From G016756615 sp035556195 (GTDB taxonomy: Bacteria > Pseudomonadota > Alphaproteobacteria > Rhizobiales > Rhizobiaceae): 64,000 nt of DNA. Position numbers and translations under genes: made by a program. Location: NCBI GenBank assembly GCA_035556195.1, contig DATMFK010000067.1, positions 124,001-188,000 on the forward strand, written 5' to 3'. The notes under the pieces are model-generated. The model saw only the letters and a list, made by a program, of their open reading frames with translations. It made no database searches and was not told the DNA's origin. Of this stretch, positions 18,219-26,943 are shown one piece after another; position 1 is the stretch's first letter, and every line of letters starts with the position of its first letter.

Positions 18219-19988
18219 ATGGCCCAAAAAGTCGATCCCATTACCCTCGACATCATCGAGAACGCGCTGAAGAACGCTCGTTTCGAGATGGATGGCGTCG
18301 TCGTGCGCATCGCGCTCTCGCCGGTCATCCGGGAACAGCACGATGAGTTCCCGATGATCTGCAATGAGCGTGGCCAGATGGTCGTGGGCCAGTTCGGCTC
18401 TTACATCCCGGCGATCGTCGATCAGTTCAAAGGCGACATCAACGACGGCGACATCTTCGTCTGGAACGATCCCTATGCATGCAAGGGCTCGATCTCGCAC
18501 AACAACGACTGGTGCGTGATGCTGCCGATCTTCCATGAAGGCGTGCTCGTCGGCTTCTCGTCGATCTTCGGCCACATGGTCGATACCGGCGGTACCGTGC
18601 CCGGTTCAATGCCGGCCAATGCGCGCACCATCTGGGAAGAAGGCCTGCGCGTGCCGCCGGTGCGCATCTACGACAAGGGCGTGCTCAACAAGGGCGTGCT
18701 CGACATCATGCTCAACAACACGCGCACCCCGGACATGAACCGGGCCGACCTCATGGCCCTGATCGCCGGTTGCCGTACGGCGGCGACCCGCGTGCGCGAG
18801 CTCTGCGACCGCTTCGGCCGTGACACCTATATGTCTGCCTGCGACCTGCTTCTGGACCGCACGCGCGAAGCCATGAAGGTGCTGATCGAAAAGTACATCT
18901 CGATCGAGCCCGTCGAATTCACGGACTATGTCGATGACGATGGCCTCGGCAACGGCCCTTTCAAGATGAAGCTGTCGATCTATCGCAAGGGCGAAAAGGC
19001 GGTGTTCGACTGGACCGGCACGGACCCCCAGGCCGAAGGACCGATCAACTTCCACATCCACGAAGGCCTCTGCAAACTTTTCTTCGGCGTGTACATGATC
19101 ATGGCCTTCGATCCTTCGGTGTTGTTCAACGAAGGATTCTACGACCTGTTCGAGGTCATTTTGCCGGAAGGGAGCTTGCTCAACCCGCGCTTTCCCGCGG
19201 CTCTGTCGAACCGGCTCAACACCCATACCCGGTTCTTCGACTGCCAGGCGGGCGCGCTCGGTCAACGTGCGCCGCACCTGTCGATGGCCGCCGGTTACGG
19301 GACGAGCCCTCATTTCATCTTCACCGGCCACGACGAGAACGACAGGTATTTCCAGCTGATGGAACTGCTGTTCGGGGGGGTGCCCGGTCGCCCGCGCGGC
19401 GATGGCCTCGACGGCCATGCGTGGTGGCCGCTGTTCTCGGCGACGCCGATCGAATACATCGAGAACTACTATCCGGTTCTCGTCGAGAGCTACCGCCCGG
19501 TCAAGGATTCCGGCGGCGCCGGCCTGCACCGTGGCGGAGCGGGCATCGAGAAGGTCTATCGCCTGCTCGAGCCCGGCAGCGTCTCCATCCATGACGACCG
19601 CGAGATCGTTCCCCCGTGGGGCATCAATGGAGGTCTCTTCGGCGGTACGTCGAGCAAATGGATAGTGCGGGCGGGCTCGGCCGAGCGCGAACGCATTCCT
19701 TCGAAAATCGACAACCTGCCGGTCGGCCCGGGCGACAAGATCCACTTCATAACCGCCGGCTCCGGCGGCTGGGGCGATCCGCTCGACCGCGACGCGGGGC
19801 TCGTGGCGCGTGACGTCGCCTACGACCTCGTCTCACGCGCAAAGGCCAGGGAAGATTATGGCGTCCTGGTGAAAGAAGACGGTTCCGTCGACATGGCGGC
19901 AACAGAGAAGTTGCGTGCCGACAAGCGGGTCGAGCGCGGCGAACCTGAGCCGTTCAACTTCGGCTATTTCCCGCAAGCCGCCGAATAG
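18219..19988 (+). CDS. hyuB: Hydantoinase/5-oxoprolinase-family protein, subunit B (HyuB)
   Basis: A 589-residue partner of HyuA, starting four bases after its stop. Family features are the N-terminal DPITLDIIENALKNARFEMD, the metal-site-like stretch FVWNDPYACKGSISHNND, GHMVDTGGTVPGS, and the glycine-rich C-terminal TAGSGGWGDPLDRD. The combined HyuA plus HyuB length matches the single-chain oxoprolinases. Substrate classes known for such pairs include N-methylhydantoin, 5-oxoproline and caprolactam. Which applies here is not visible. The pair probably opens a ring or activates a carbonyl at the start of the island's pathway. Confidence 0.9.
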   Translation: MAQKVDPITLDIIENALKNARFEMDGVVVRIALSPVIREQHDEFPMICNERGQMVVGQFGSYIPAIVDQFKGDINDGDIFVWNDPYACKGSISHNNDWCVMLPIFHEGVLVGFSSIFGHMVDTGGTVPGSMPANARTIWEEGLRVPPVRIYDKGVLNKGVLDIMLNNTRTPDMNRADLMALIAGCRTAATRVRELCDRFGRDTYMSACDLLLDRTREAMKVLIEKYISIEPVEFTDYVDDDGLGNGPFKMKLSIYRKGEKAVFDWTGTDPQAEGPINFHIHEGLCKLFFGVYMIMAFDPSVLFNEGFYDLFEVILPEGSLLNPRFPAALSNRLNTHTRFFDCQAGALGQRAPHLSMAAGYGTSPHFIFTGHDENDRYFQLMELLFGGVPGRPRGDGLDGHAWWPLFSATPIEYIENYYPVLVESYRPVKDSGGAGLHRGGAGIEKVYRLLEPGSVSIHDDREIVPPWGINGGLFGGTSSKWIVRAGSAERERIPSKIDNLPVGPGDKIHFITAGSGGWGDPLDRDAGLVARDVAYDLVSRAKAREDYGVLVKEDGSVDMAATEKLRADKRVERGEPEPFNFGYFPQAAE

Positions 19989-20035
19989 TCGCGTGGACCC
20001 TTGCGCGCCAGGCGAACGCAACAGGAGAAATCGGA

Positions 20036-21364
20036 GTGGCGATTGAATATCTGAAGCGCGGCAAGACAGCCGCCGAACGCGCCGAAGACGACACCAGGAT
20101 CCGCGCCAGCGTCGAGATGATCCTCAAGGATATCGAAACGCGCGGCGATGCCGCCGTGCGGGAGCTGTCGCTGAAATTCGACAACTATTCGCCGGCCTCT
20201 TTCCGGCTCACGCAGTCCGAGATCGAGGCTGCGGTGAGCCGTGTTTCCGCTCGCGACATGGAGGACATCCGCTTCGCGCAGGCCCAGATCAGGCGGTTCG
20301 CCGAAGCACAGCGCGCCTCGATGACCGATATCGAGATCGAGACGCTGCCTGGGGTCATTCTCGGCCATCGGAACATCCCGGTGCAGTCGGTAGGCTGCTA
20401 CGTGCCGGGCGGCAAGTTTCCGATGGTGGCGTCGGCCCATATGTCCGTGCTTACCGCTTCGGTCGCCAAGGTCCCTCGCATCGTCGCATCGGCGCCTCCG
20501 GTCAAGGGCGAGCCGCATCCGGCAATCGTGGCGGCCATGCACATGGGCGGCGCCCACGAAATCTATGTGCTCGGCGGCATTCAGGCCGTCGGCGCGATGG
20601 CGCTCGGCACCGAGACGATCGAACCGGTGCACATGCTGGTCGGCCCGGGCAACGCTTTCGTGGCAGAAGCGAAGCGCCAGCTCTATGGCCGGGTTGGCAT
20701 CGACCTGTTCGCCGGGCCGACCGAGACGATGGTGATTGCCGACGAGACAGTGGACGCCGAGCTCTGCGCGACCGACCTGCTCGGCCAGGCCGAGCATGGC
20801 TACAATTCACCGGCCGTGCTGGTTACGAACTCGCGCCGCCTGGCGGACGCGACATTGGCCGAGATCGACAGGTTGCTGACGATTCTCGCGACCGCCGAGA
20901 CCGCTTCCAAGAGCTGGGACGACTACGGCGAGGTGATCCTGTGCGATACTTACGACGAGATGCTCAAGGTCGCCAACGACATCGCCTCGGAGCATGTCCA
21001 GGTGATGACCGATCGCGACGATTGGTTCCTAGAAAACATGACGTGCTATGGGGCGCTTTTCCTTGGCGCACGTACCAACGTAGCCAATGGCGACAAGGTC
21101 ATCGGCACGAACCACACTTTGCCGACCAAGAAGGCGGGGCGCTATACGGGCGGCCTTTGGGTCGGCAAGTTTCTCAAGACCCACAGCTACCAGAAGGTGC
21201 TGACGGACAAGGCGGCCGCCGAGATCGGCGAATATTGCTCGCGCCTCTGCATGCTCGAGGGCTTCGTCGGTCATGCCGAGCAGGCAAACATACGGGTGCG
21301 CCGCTATGGAGGTCGCAACATCGGCTACGGTGAAGCCGCGCTCAGCCCCGACGATGCGGCATGA
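20036..21364 (+). CDS. Histidinol dehydrogenase-like NAD-dependent alcohol/diol dehydrogenase
   Basis: A 442-residue HisD-family enzyme starting with GTG 20036, seven bases after AGGAGA. Catalytic and zinc-site residues of HisD are retained: Q and H in DLLGQAEHG, the E-H pair in ASEHVQVM, D in NGDKVIGTNHTLPT, and H in EGFVGHAEQA. The family includes biosynthetic HisD and catabolic relatives such as sulfopropanediol dehydrogenase (HpsN). The catabolic operon and lack of other his genes argue for a relative that oxidises a primary alcohol to a carboxylate in two NAD-dependent steps. Its stop overlaps the next start (ATGA, 21361-21364). Confidence 0.85.
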   Translation: MAIEYLKRGKTAAERAEDDTRIRASVEMILKDIETRGDAAVRELSLKFDNYSPASFRLTQSEIEAAVSRVSARDMEDIRFAQAQIRRFAEAQRASMTDIEIETLPGVILGHRNIPVQSVGCYVPGGKFPMVASAHMSVLTASVAKVPRIVASAPPVKGEPHPAIVAAMHMGGAHEIYVLGGIQAVGAMALGTETIEPVHMLVGPGNAFVAEAKRQLYGRVGIDLFAGPTETMVIADETVDAELCATDLLGQAEHGYNSPAVLVTNSRRLADATLAEIDRLLTILATAETASKSWDDYGEVILCDTYDEMLKVANDIASEHVQVMTDRDDWFLENMTCYGALFLGARTNVANGDKVIGTNHTLPTKKAGRYTGGLWVGKFLKTHSYQKVLTDKAAAEIGEYCSRLCMLEGFVGHAEQANIRVRRYGGRNIGYGEAALSPDDAA

Positions 21365-22131
21365 CGATCGCGCTGCCGAGTGCACCTTCGTTCCGGCTCG
21401 ACGGAAGGCGGGCTCTCGTGGCGGGCGCATCCTCCGGGATCGGTCTCGGTTGCGCGTGCGCGCTTGCCGAAGCCGGCGCGGAAGTGACCATTCTGGCGCG
21501 GCGCAAGGACAGGCTCGCCGAGATCGCAGCCGCGATGCAGGCGCGGGGGTGGAGGGTCGAAGCACTTGCACTCGACCTGGTCGACGTCGCGGCGACGGAA
21601 GCGGCGATCGAGAACGCCGAGCCATTCGACATCCTCGTCAACAGCGCAGGCTTGGCGCGGCACGGGCCGGCGCTCGAGACGACGATCGAGGATTTCGACG
21701 CCGTGGTGTCAGTAAACCTGCGGTCTGCGTACTTTCTCACACGATCGGTCGCAAAGACACTTATTGAGGCCGGCAAGCCTGGCTCTCTCATCAATATCTC
21801 GTCGCAAATGGGCCATGTTGGAGGCATCGACCGGGCGGTCTACTGCGCTACCAAGTTTGCAGTCGAAGGTTTCACGAAGGCGATGGCAATCGAATGGGGC
21901 AGGGCAGGCATTCGCGTGAACACGATCAGTCCAACCTTCATCCGCACGCCCCTTACCGAACAGACCTTTGCCCGGCCTGAGCGCCTCGCCTGGCTCCAGG
22001 AAAAGATCAAACTTGGCCGTCCCGGCACTGTTGCAGATTTGATGGGCGCTGTCGTCTATCTCGCATCGGATGCTTCGTTGCTTGTCACCGGCAGTTCCCT
22101 TCTCGTCGATGGCGGCTGGACGGCGGAGTAG
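21361..22131 (+). CDS. Short-chain dehydrogenase/reductase (SDR)
   Basis: A 256-residue classical SDR. The cofactor-binding motif is AGASSGIGLG, then NSAG in the middle. The catalytic set is the serine in NISSQMGHVGG and YCATK (Tyr-x-x-x-Lys). The C-terminal VYLASDASLLVTGSSLLVDG is typical of the family. It is translationally coupled to the HisD-like gene, so both probably act on alcohol or keto groups of the same intermediate set. It ends the HyuA-HyuB-HisD-SDR operon. The exact substrate is not inferable. Confidence 0.88.
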   Translation: MTIALPSAPSFRLDGRRALVAGASSGIGLGCACALAEAGAEVTILARRKDRLAEIAAAMQARGWRVEALALDLVDVAATEAAIENAEPFDILVNSAGLARHGPALETTIEDFDAVVSVNLRSAYFLTRSVAKTLIEAGKPGSLINISSQMGHVGGIDRAVYCATKFAVEGFTKAMAIEWGRAGIRVNTISPTFIRTPLTEQTFARPERLAWLQEKIKLGRPGTVADLMGAVVYLASDASLLVTGSSLLVDGGWTAE

Positions 22132-22275
22132 CGCCCGACCCGAACATTCGCGCGGTAACCGCAAGCGTGAAGGCCGCGCTTCCGAGTTTCCAGTCCATTT
22201 CCGCAGCCCACGGCGAGATGTTGTTCGTCGGGGGAGCGGACACCTTTGCTTGAGTCGCTCGCCTCAGTCGGTTGT

Positions 22276-22295
22276 GTATGCAAAATTGTGCATAC
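22276..22295. promoter_or_regulatory. Perfect-arm palindrome upstream of the cytochrome bd operon
   Basis: GTATGCA (22276-22282) and TGCATAC (22289-22295) form perfect 7-base inverted repeats separated by AAATTG. The site lies in the 230-base gap between the SDR gene and the oxidase genes, about 66 bases before the cydA-like start. The half-site GTATGCA is also contained in the island operators at 10825 and 16087, so the same or a related regulator could bind. No other feature explains the symmetry. Confidence 0.6.
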
Positions 22296-22361
22296 TGTCC
22301 TTGCAGTGATCTGCCTGTGTGTTAGTTTTCGCTCGGGGGACAGCTGATCGGAGACGCCGTG

Positions 22362-23792
22362 ATGCTCGACGGACTTGACGCCATCTTGCTTGCCCGTCTT
22401 CAGTTCGCCTTCACCGTCACCTTCCACTTCATATTTCCGGCATTCACGATCGGCCTGGCCAGCTATCTGGCTGTCCTGGAGGCGCTTTGGCTTTGGACCG
22501 GCAAGGCGGTCTATCTCAATCTCTTCAAATACTGGCTCAAGATCTTTGCCCTGAGCTTCGCGATGGGCGTCGTCTCCGGCATCGTGCTCGCCTATCAGTT
22601 TGGCACCAACTGGTCGGTCTTGTCCGACAAGGCGGGCTCGATCATCGGCCCGCTCATGGCCTACGAGGTTCTGACGGCCTTCTTTCTCGAGGCCGGGTTT
22701 CTGGGCGTCATGCTGTTCGGGATGAGCCGGGTGGGGCGTGGCCTGCACTTCGTGGCGACACTGGCGGTGGCCGTGGGAACCTTGTTCTCCGCCTTCTGGA
22801 TCCTGTCGGCCAATTCCTGGATGCAGACGCCCGCCGGCCATCTCGTCAACGATGCAGGACAGTTCGTCCCGGGCGACTGGTGGGAGATCATATTCACGGC
22901 CTCCTTTCCCTATCGCCTCGTGCACACCGTGCTTGGCGCTTACTTGACGACAGCGCTGGTCGTCGGCGCGGTGGGCGCCTTCCACCTCCTGCGCAACCGC
23001 ACCAATGAAGGCGCCCGCGTGATGTTTGCCATGGCAATGGGCATGATCGTGGTGACGGCGCCGGTGCAGATCATCGCCGGCGATCTGCACGGGCTGAACA
23101 CGCTCGAGCACCAGCCGGCCAAGATCATGGGCGTGGAAGGTCACTTCGAGAGCCATCCCGACGGTGCGCCGTTCTATGTTTTCGGTCTCCCCGACCAGGA
23201 AAGCGCGACCATGCGCTATTCCTTAGCCATCCCCAGGGCCGGGTCGCTGATCCTCAGGCATAGCCTCACAGCCCCGATCGAAGGCCTCGACACGGTGCCG
23301 CGCGAGGACTGGCCGCCGGTCGCGATCATCTTCTGGTCGTTCCGCATCATGGTCGGCCTCGGCGTCCTCATGTTCCTGCTCGGCGGCCTTGCGTTGATCG
23401 CCCGGCTGCGCGGCACACTTTACAGCTGGACGGGCCTGCATCGTTTCGCGCTGGCGATGGGGCCGGCGGGTTTCGTCGCGGTCACCGCGGGCTGGGTGAC
23501 CACCGAAGTCGGCAGGCAGCCCTACACGGTCTATGGATTGCTGCGTACGGCCGAATCCGCCTCGCCGCTCGGCGCGCCGGCCGTCGCTGTGTCGCTCGTG
23601 GCTTTCGTCATCATCTACTTCGCCGTGTTCTCTGTCGGTGTCTGGTACATGCTGAGGCTGATGCGGCATACGCCGGTCGTCGAGGAGCCGGGCATGGAGG
23701 AGGAGGCCGGGCCGATCCGCAGCGCCGGGATCACGCCCGCGACATCGGTCGATCCGGACCGTGCGCTTGGCGCGACGGCGGAAAGGCATTGA
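22362..23792 (+). CDS. cydA: Cytochrome bd-type ubiquinol oxidase subunit I (CIO type)
   Basis: A 476-residue polytopic subunit I. The N-terminus LLARLQFAFTVTFHFIFPAF carries the conserved haem-ligand histidine. GRQPYTVYGLLRT near residue 385 is the hallmark of the short-Q-loop, cyanide-insensitive (CioA) group, and the length fits. ATG 22362 has GGAG eight bases upstream; the preceding GTG 22359 is an alternative. It reduces oxygen to water with ubiquinol, without pumping protons, and supports respiration under low oxygen or inhibitor stress. It is co-transcribed with subunit II; the promoter gap holds a palindrome. Confidence 0.95.
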   Translation: MLDGLDAILLARLQFAFTVTFHFIFPAFTIGLASYLAVLEALWLWTGKAVYLNLFKYWLKIFALSFAMGVVSGIVLAYQFGTNWSVLSDKAGSIIGPLMAYEVLTAFFLEAGFLGVMLFGMSRVGRGLHFVATLAVAVGTLFSAFWILSANSWMQTPAGHLVNDAGQFVPGDWWEIIFTASFPYRLVHTVLGAYLTTALVVGAVGAFHLLRNRTNEGARVMFAMAMGMIVVTAPVQIIAGDLHGLNTLEHQPAKIMGVEGHFESHPDGAPFYVFGLPDQESATMRYSLAIPRAGSLILRHSLTAPIEGLDTVPREDWPPVAIIFWSFRIMVGLGVLMFLLGGLALIARLRGTLYSWTGLHRFALAMGPAGFVAVTAGWVTTEVGRQPYTVYGLLRTAESASPLGAPAVAVSLVAFVIIYFAVFSVGVWYMLRLMRHTPVVEEPGMEEEAGPIRSAGITPATSVDPDRALGATAERH

Positions 23793-23794
23793 TC

Positions 23795-24799
23795 ATGGCC
23801 GGGCTCGATCTTCCCACCATCTGGGCCTTCATCCTGGCCTTCGGCGTCCTGGCCTATGTCGTGCTCGACGGGTTCGATCTCGGCATTGGTATCTTGTTCC
23901 CCTTCTTCGAGAGAGGAGGCGAGCGCGACACTGCCATGAATTCGGTTGCCCCTGTCTGGGACGGCAACGAAACTTGGTTGGTCCTCGGCGGCGGCGGGCT
24001 TCTGGCGGCCTTTCCGCTCGCCTACGCCGTCGTGATGCCGGCCGTGTACGCGCCGATCATCGCCATGCTTCTTGCCTTGGTGTTCCGTGGCGTCGCGTTC
24101 GAATTCCGTTGGCGTGATCCCGGCCATGAGAAGTTCTGGGACTTTGCCTTCACAGGAGGCTCGCTCGTGGCCGCGCTCGCCCAGGGTATCACGCTCGGCG
24201 CGATCCTTCAGGGGATCACCGTTTCTGGCCGGCAATATGCCGGGGGCTGGTGGGAATGGCTGTCGCCCTTCAGCCTTCTCACGGGTGTCAGCCTCGTCAT
24301 CGGCTATGCCCTGCTCGGCGCGACATGGCTGATCATGAAGGCGGAAGGGCGGCTCCAGGACCATGCTTTCCGGCTGGCGCGACTGTCCGGCGTCGGCGTC
24401 ATCGTCTGCGTGGCGCTGGTCAGCGCCTTCACTCCGTTTCTCGAACAAGCCTACTACGAGCGCTGGTTCGCCTGGCCGAACGTGCTCTTCACGGCACAGG
24501 TGCCGCTGCTGGTGGCTATTACCGCCATCGCCTTCTTCGTCTGCATCACTCGCCGCTACGAGCGGCTGCCGTTCCTGCTGGCCCTCGGGCTCTTCCTGTT
24601 GAGCATGATCGGATTGGGGATCAGCATGTTTCCCGACATCGTGCCGGGAGCGATCACGATCCACGACGCCGCCGCGCCCGATGCGAGCCTGATTTTCATG
24701 CTGGTTGGAGCGGTGATCCTGGTCCCGATAATCCTCGCCTATACGGCCTATTCCTACTGGATCTTTCGAGGCAAGGTCGGCCAGGAAGGCTACCATTGA
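23795..24799 (+). CDS. cydB: Cytochrome bd-type ubiquinol oxidase subunit II (CIO type)
   Basis: A 334-residue polytopic subunit II. The diagnostic start LPTIWAFILAFGVLAYVVLDGFD and the early PVWDGNETWLVLGGG stretch are intact. ATG 23795 follows GAAAGG by eight bases and lies two bases after the subunit I stop. The C-terminus YTAYSYWIFRGKV is typical for CioB. No small CydX-like gene is visible in the 170 bases that follow, and no cydCD haem-thiol exporter is in the window. It forms the membrane heterodimer with the upstream subunit. Confidence 0.95.
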   Translation: MAGLDLPTIWAFILAFGVLAYVVLDGFDLGIGILFPFFERGGERDTAMNSVAPVWDGNETWLVLGGGGLLAAFPLAYAVVMPAVYAPIIAMLLALVFRGVAFEFRWRDPGHEKFWDFAFTGGSLVAALAQGITLGAILQGITVSGRQYAGGWWEWLSPFSLLTGVSLVIGYALLGATWLIMKAEGRLQDHAFRLARLSGVGVIVCVALVSAFTPFLEQAYYERWFAWPNVLFTAQVPLLVAITAIAFFVCITRRYERLPFLLALGLFLLSMIGLGISMFPDIVPGAITIHDAAAPDASLIFMLVGAVILVPIILAYTAYSYWIFRGKVGQEGYH

Positions 24800-25034
24800 G
24801 CAGCCCGGCGTGAGCTGTGCGCAGCAGCATTGTCGCGCACACGCTTTGCCGCCGCGCTCTCGAGTCGAGCTATCTGCTTGTATTTCTTTGGTTTTCGCGC
24901 TGACCGGCGGGAAGGGCGATCGGCTTCCTTTGTGTGCAGCGCAATAAACACTTTGTGAGGGCACTTTTTCACCCTTGATTTCGGCGGTTTTCCGGACGAT
25001 TTACGAATGGTTGTTCGGAAAAGGGGTCGTAGGG

Positions 25035-25652
25035 TTGGGCCGCCACCGCAAGATCGATCGTGATGCGCTTCTCGATGCCGCCCAGGATGTCCTTCTGCGT
25101 GAAGGCGCCGCGAATCTGACGATCGAGGCGGTGGCCGCGAATGCCGGGATCAGCAAGGCCAGCGTGCTTTACGACTATAAGACGAAGCAGGCGCTGGTCC
25201 GCGCCATGATCGAACGGCGTTTCGAGACGGAGTGGGAGAGGGTCCGTAGCATCACGAGCGAGCTGGATTCCTCGGCCGACGCCGGAATCCAGGGCTGGAT
25301 CAAGGCGAGCCGGCGCGAGCTTTCGGACGAGGATCGCATGCTCGCCATGGGAATGATTGTCGCCCTGGCCGGAGATCCCGAATTCAAGCAGTTGAATCAG
25401 CGGTTCTTCGAGCGGATGCTGGCCACCACGATCGCCACGGCGACCCAGCCGCGCGGCGCCCGGCTCGCCCTGCTGGCCGTCGAAGGTCTCAAACTGCTTG
25501 ACTTCCTTGGCCTGCATCACTGGCCGCAGGACGAATGCGAGGAGATCCTGCGCGACATCGCCTGGCTTGCCGGACAAGAACCCGATACAAAAGAAACAAC
25601 AAATCTATCTTCTTCTCTTTCGAACGAGTCTTCTTCATGCGTTTCTCGCTGA
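25035..25652 (+). CDS. TetR-family regulator next to RND efflux genes
   Basis: A 205-residue regulator if the TTG at 25035 is used (MGRHRKIDRDALLDAAQDVL after initiation). A longer frame from TTG 24975 is possible but starts unlike the family. The helix-turn-helix is LTIEAVAANAGISKASVLYDY (about residues 25-45). The last 20 residues (TKETTNLSSSLSNESSS) are low-complexity, encoded by unusually AT-rich DNA (25585-25640), and overlap the adaptor start by 16 bases. That stretch may be an old promoter region absorbed into the gene. It probably represses the downstream pump. Confidence 0.8.
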   Translation: MGRHRKIDRDALLDAAQDVLLREGAANLTIEAVAANAGISKASVLYDYKTKQALVRAMIERRFETEWERVRSITSELDSSADAGIQGWIKASRRELSDEDRMLAMGMIVALAGDPEFKQLNQRFFERMLATTIATATQPRGARLALLAVEGLKLLDFLGLHHWPQDECEEILRDIAWLAGQEPDTKETTNLSSSLSNESSSCVSR

Positions 25653-26809
25653 AATACTCCCATTTTGCGATTTTGCTTCTTCCTGTCCTTGCGGCTTGCA
25701 CCCCGAGTGAAGCCGACAACAAGACGGCTGCCGCGGCGCCTCCACCTGCCGCAGTGAGTGTGGTGACGGTCGTGCCGGAAACTCTGCCGATCACCAACGA
25801 GCTGCCGGGGCGGATCGCTCCGACCCGGATCGCGGAGGTGCGTCCGCGTGTTTCCGGCATCGTCGTGGAGCGCGTCTTCGAGCAGGGCAGCATGGTCAAG
25901 GCGGGTGACGTGCTTTATCGCATCGATCCCGAGCCTTTCCGCGTGCAGGTGGCGAGCGCCGAGGCCACGTTGCAGCGCGCCAAAGCCGTACAGCTCCAGG
26001 CGCGCCAGCAAGCCGATCGCCAGAAAGAGCTCAAGGAGCGCAGCATCGCCTCGAGCCAGCAGCTCGATAATGCCGTGGCCACGCTGGCGCAGGCCGACGC
26101 GGACGTCGCGCTGGCCGAGGCAGGCCTCGCCGAAGCGAAGCTCAATCTGAACTATTCAGAAGTGCGGGCGCCGATCGATGGAAGGATTGGCCGCGCCATC
26201 GTCACCGAGGGTGCGCTGGTCAGCGCAAGCAGTGCGGAAAGCCTCGCCACGATCCAGCAGCTCGATCCCGTCTATGCCGACTTCACCCAGTCGGCCAACG
26301 AGCTTCTCCGACTGCGTCACGCGTACAAGGCTGGATCGCTCGCCAGCCAGGCGTCGGCACCGGTGAAGATGAAGCTCGATGACGGCAGCGACTACGCCCA
26401 TCCCGGCCGGCTCCTTTTCTCCGAGGCCGCCGTCGACGAGACGACGGGCCAGGTCACCTTGCGTGGCGAGTTTCCCAATCCGGACGGAGACCTGCTGCCG
26501 GGAATGTATGTCCGGGTATTGGTCGAGCAGGGGATCCAGCAGAATGCCGTCGCCGTGCCGCAGCAGGCCGTCCAGCGTGACGCGAGCGGCAAGGCGCTGG
26601 TCTATGTCGTCGACGCGAAGAATGTGGCTGTGTCGCGCGAGGTGCAGGTGGACCGCAGCCTCGGCAATCGTTTCGTCATTCGCGGCGGTCTCGCCTCCGG
26701 CGACCGGGTGATCGTGGAAGGCTTCCAGAAGATCAAGCCCGGCGCGGAAGTGGCGCCGGCGGAATGGAAGACGGCAGCGCGTCAGAACGACGAGACGGCC
26801 ACCCGATAG
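25637..26809 (+). CDS. RND efflux periplasmic adaptor (membrane fusion lipoprotein, AcrA/MexA family)
   Basis: A 390-residue lipoprotein. ATG 25637 gives MRFSLKYSHFAILLLPVLAAC with a lipobox (LAAC), so the mature chain begins at Cys22. Barrel-sandwich and hairpin domains follow (GRIAPTRIAEVRPRVSGIV, an alanine/glutamine-rich coiled hairpin around residues 105-175, LNYSEVRAPIDGRIG), then the beta-barrel (DETTGQVTLRGEFPNPDGDL). It bridges the RND pump to an outer-membrane channel. No channel gene (TolC/OprM type) lies nearby, so a shared one must be used. The gene overlaps the TetR gene by 16 bases. Confidence 0.93.
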   Translation: MRFSLKYSHFAILLLPVLAACTPSEADNKTAAAAPPPAAVSVVTVVPETLPITNELPGRIAPTRIAEVRPRVSGIVVERVFEQGSMVKAGDVLYRIDPEPFRVQVASAEATLQRAKAVQLQARQQADRQKELKERSIASSQQLDNAVATLAQADADVALAEAGLAEAKLNLNYSEVRAPIDGRIGRAIVTEGALVSASSAESLATIQQLDPVYADFTQSANELLRLRHAYKAGSLASQASAPVKMKLDDGSDYAHPGRLLFSEAAVDETTGQVTLRGEFPNPDGDLLPGMYVRVLVEQGIQQNAVAVPQQAVQRDASGKALVYVVDAKNVAVSREVQVDRSLGNRFVIRGGLASGDRVIVEGFQKIKPGAEVAPAEWKTAARQNDETATR

Positions 26810-26898
26810 ATGCCAGCCTCGGGGGAGACGAAGCTGTTCCATCTGGTTTGAGCGCCGCGCTCGGAAAGTCGTCCCGTCCAAGCAGGCCGCATTCGTAA

Positions 26899-26922
26899 CC
26901 TCGCCGTGGGCATTCGGCGAGG
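26899..26922 (+). other. Intercistronic hairpin between adaptor and pump genes
   Basis: CCTCGCCG (26899-26906) and CGGCGAGG (26915-26922) form a perfect 8-base stem with an 8-base loop. It lies in the 134-base gap between the adaptor and pump genes, 21 bases before the pump start, and has no T-tract. It could shield the upstream mRNA from exonucleases or lower pump translation, giving more adaptor than pump. Confidence 0.55.
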
Positions 26923-26943
26923 TCGTCGAAAAGGACTTTGTTC

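Noticed and set aside
20036..21364. Biosynthetic histidinol dehydrogenase hisD
   Set aside because: The catalytic residues are there, but it lies in a HyuA-HyuB-SDR operon with no other his gene. A catabolic HisD-family dehydrogenase is more likely.
24988..25022. Inverted repeat TTTTCCG/CGGAAAA before the TetR gene as a TetR operator
   Set aside because: The arms are 21 bases apart and lie in the uncertain start region of the gene. TetR operators are usually compact, so support is too weak.
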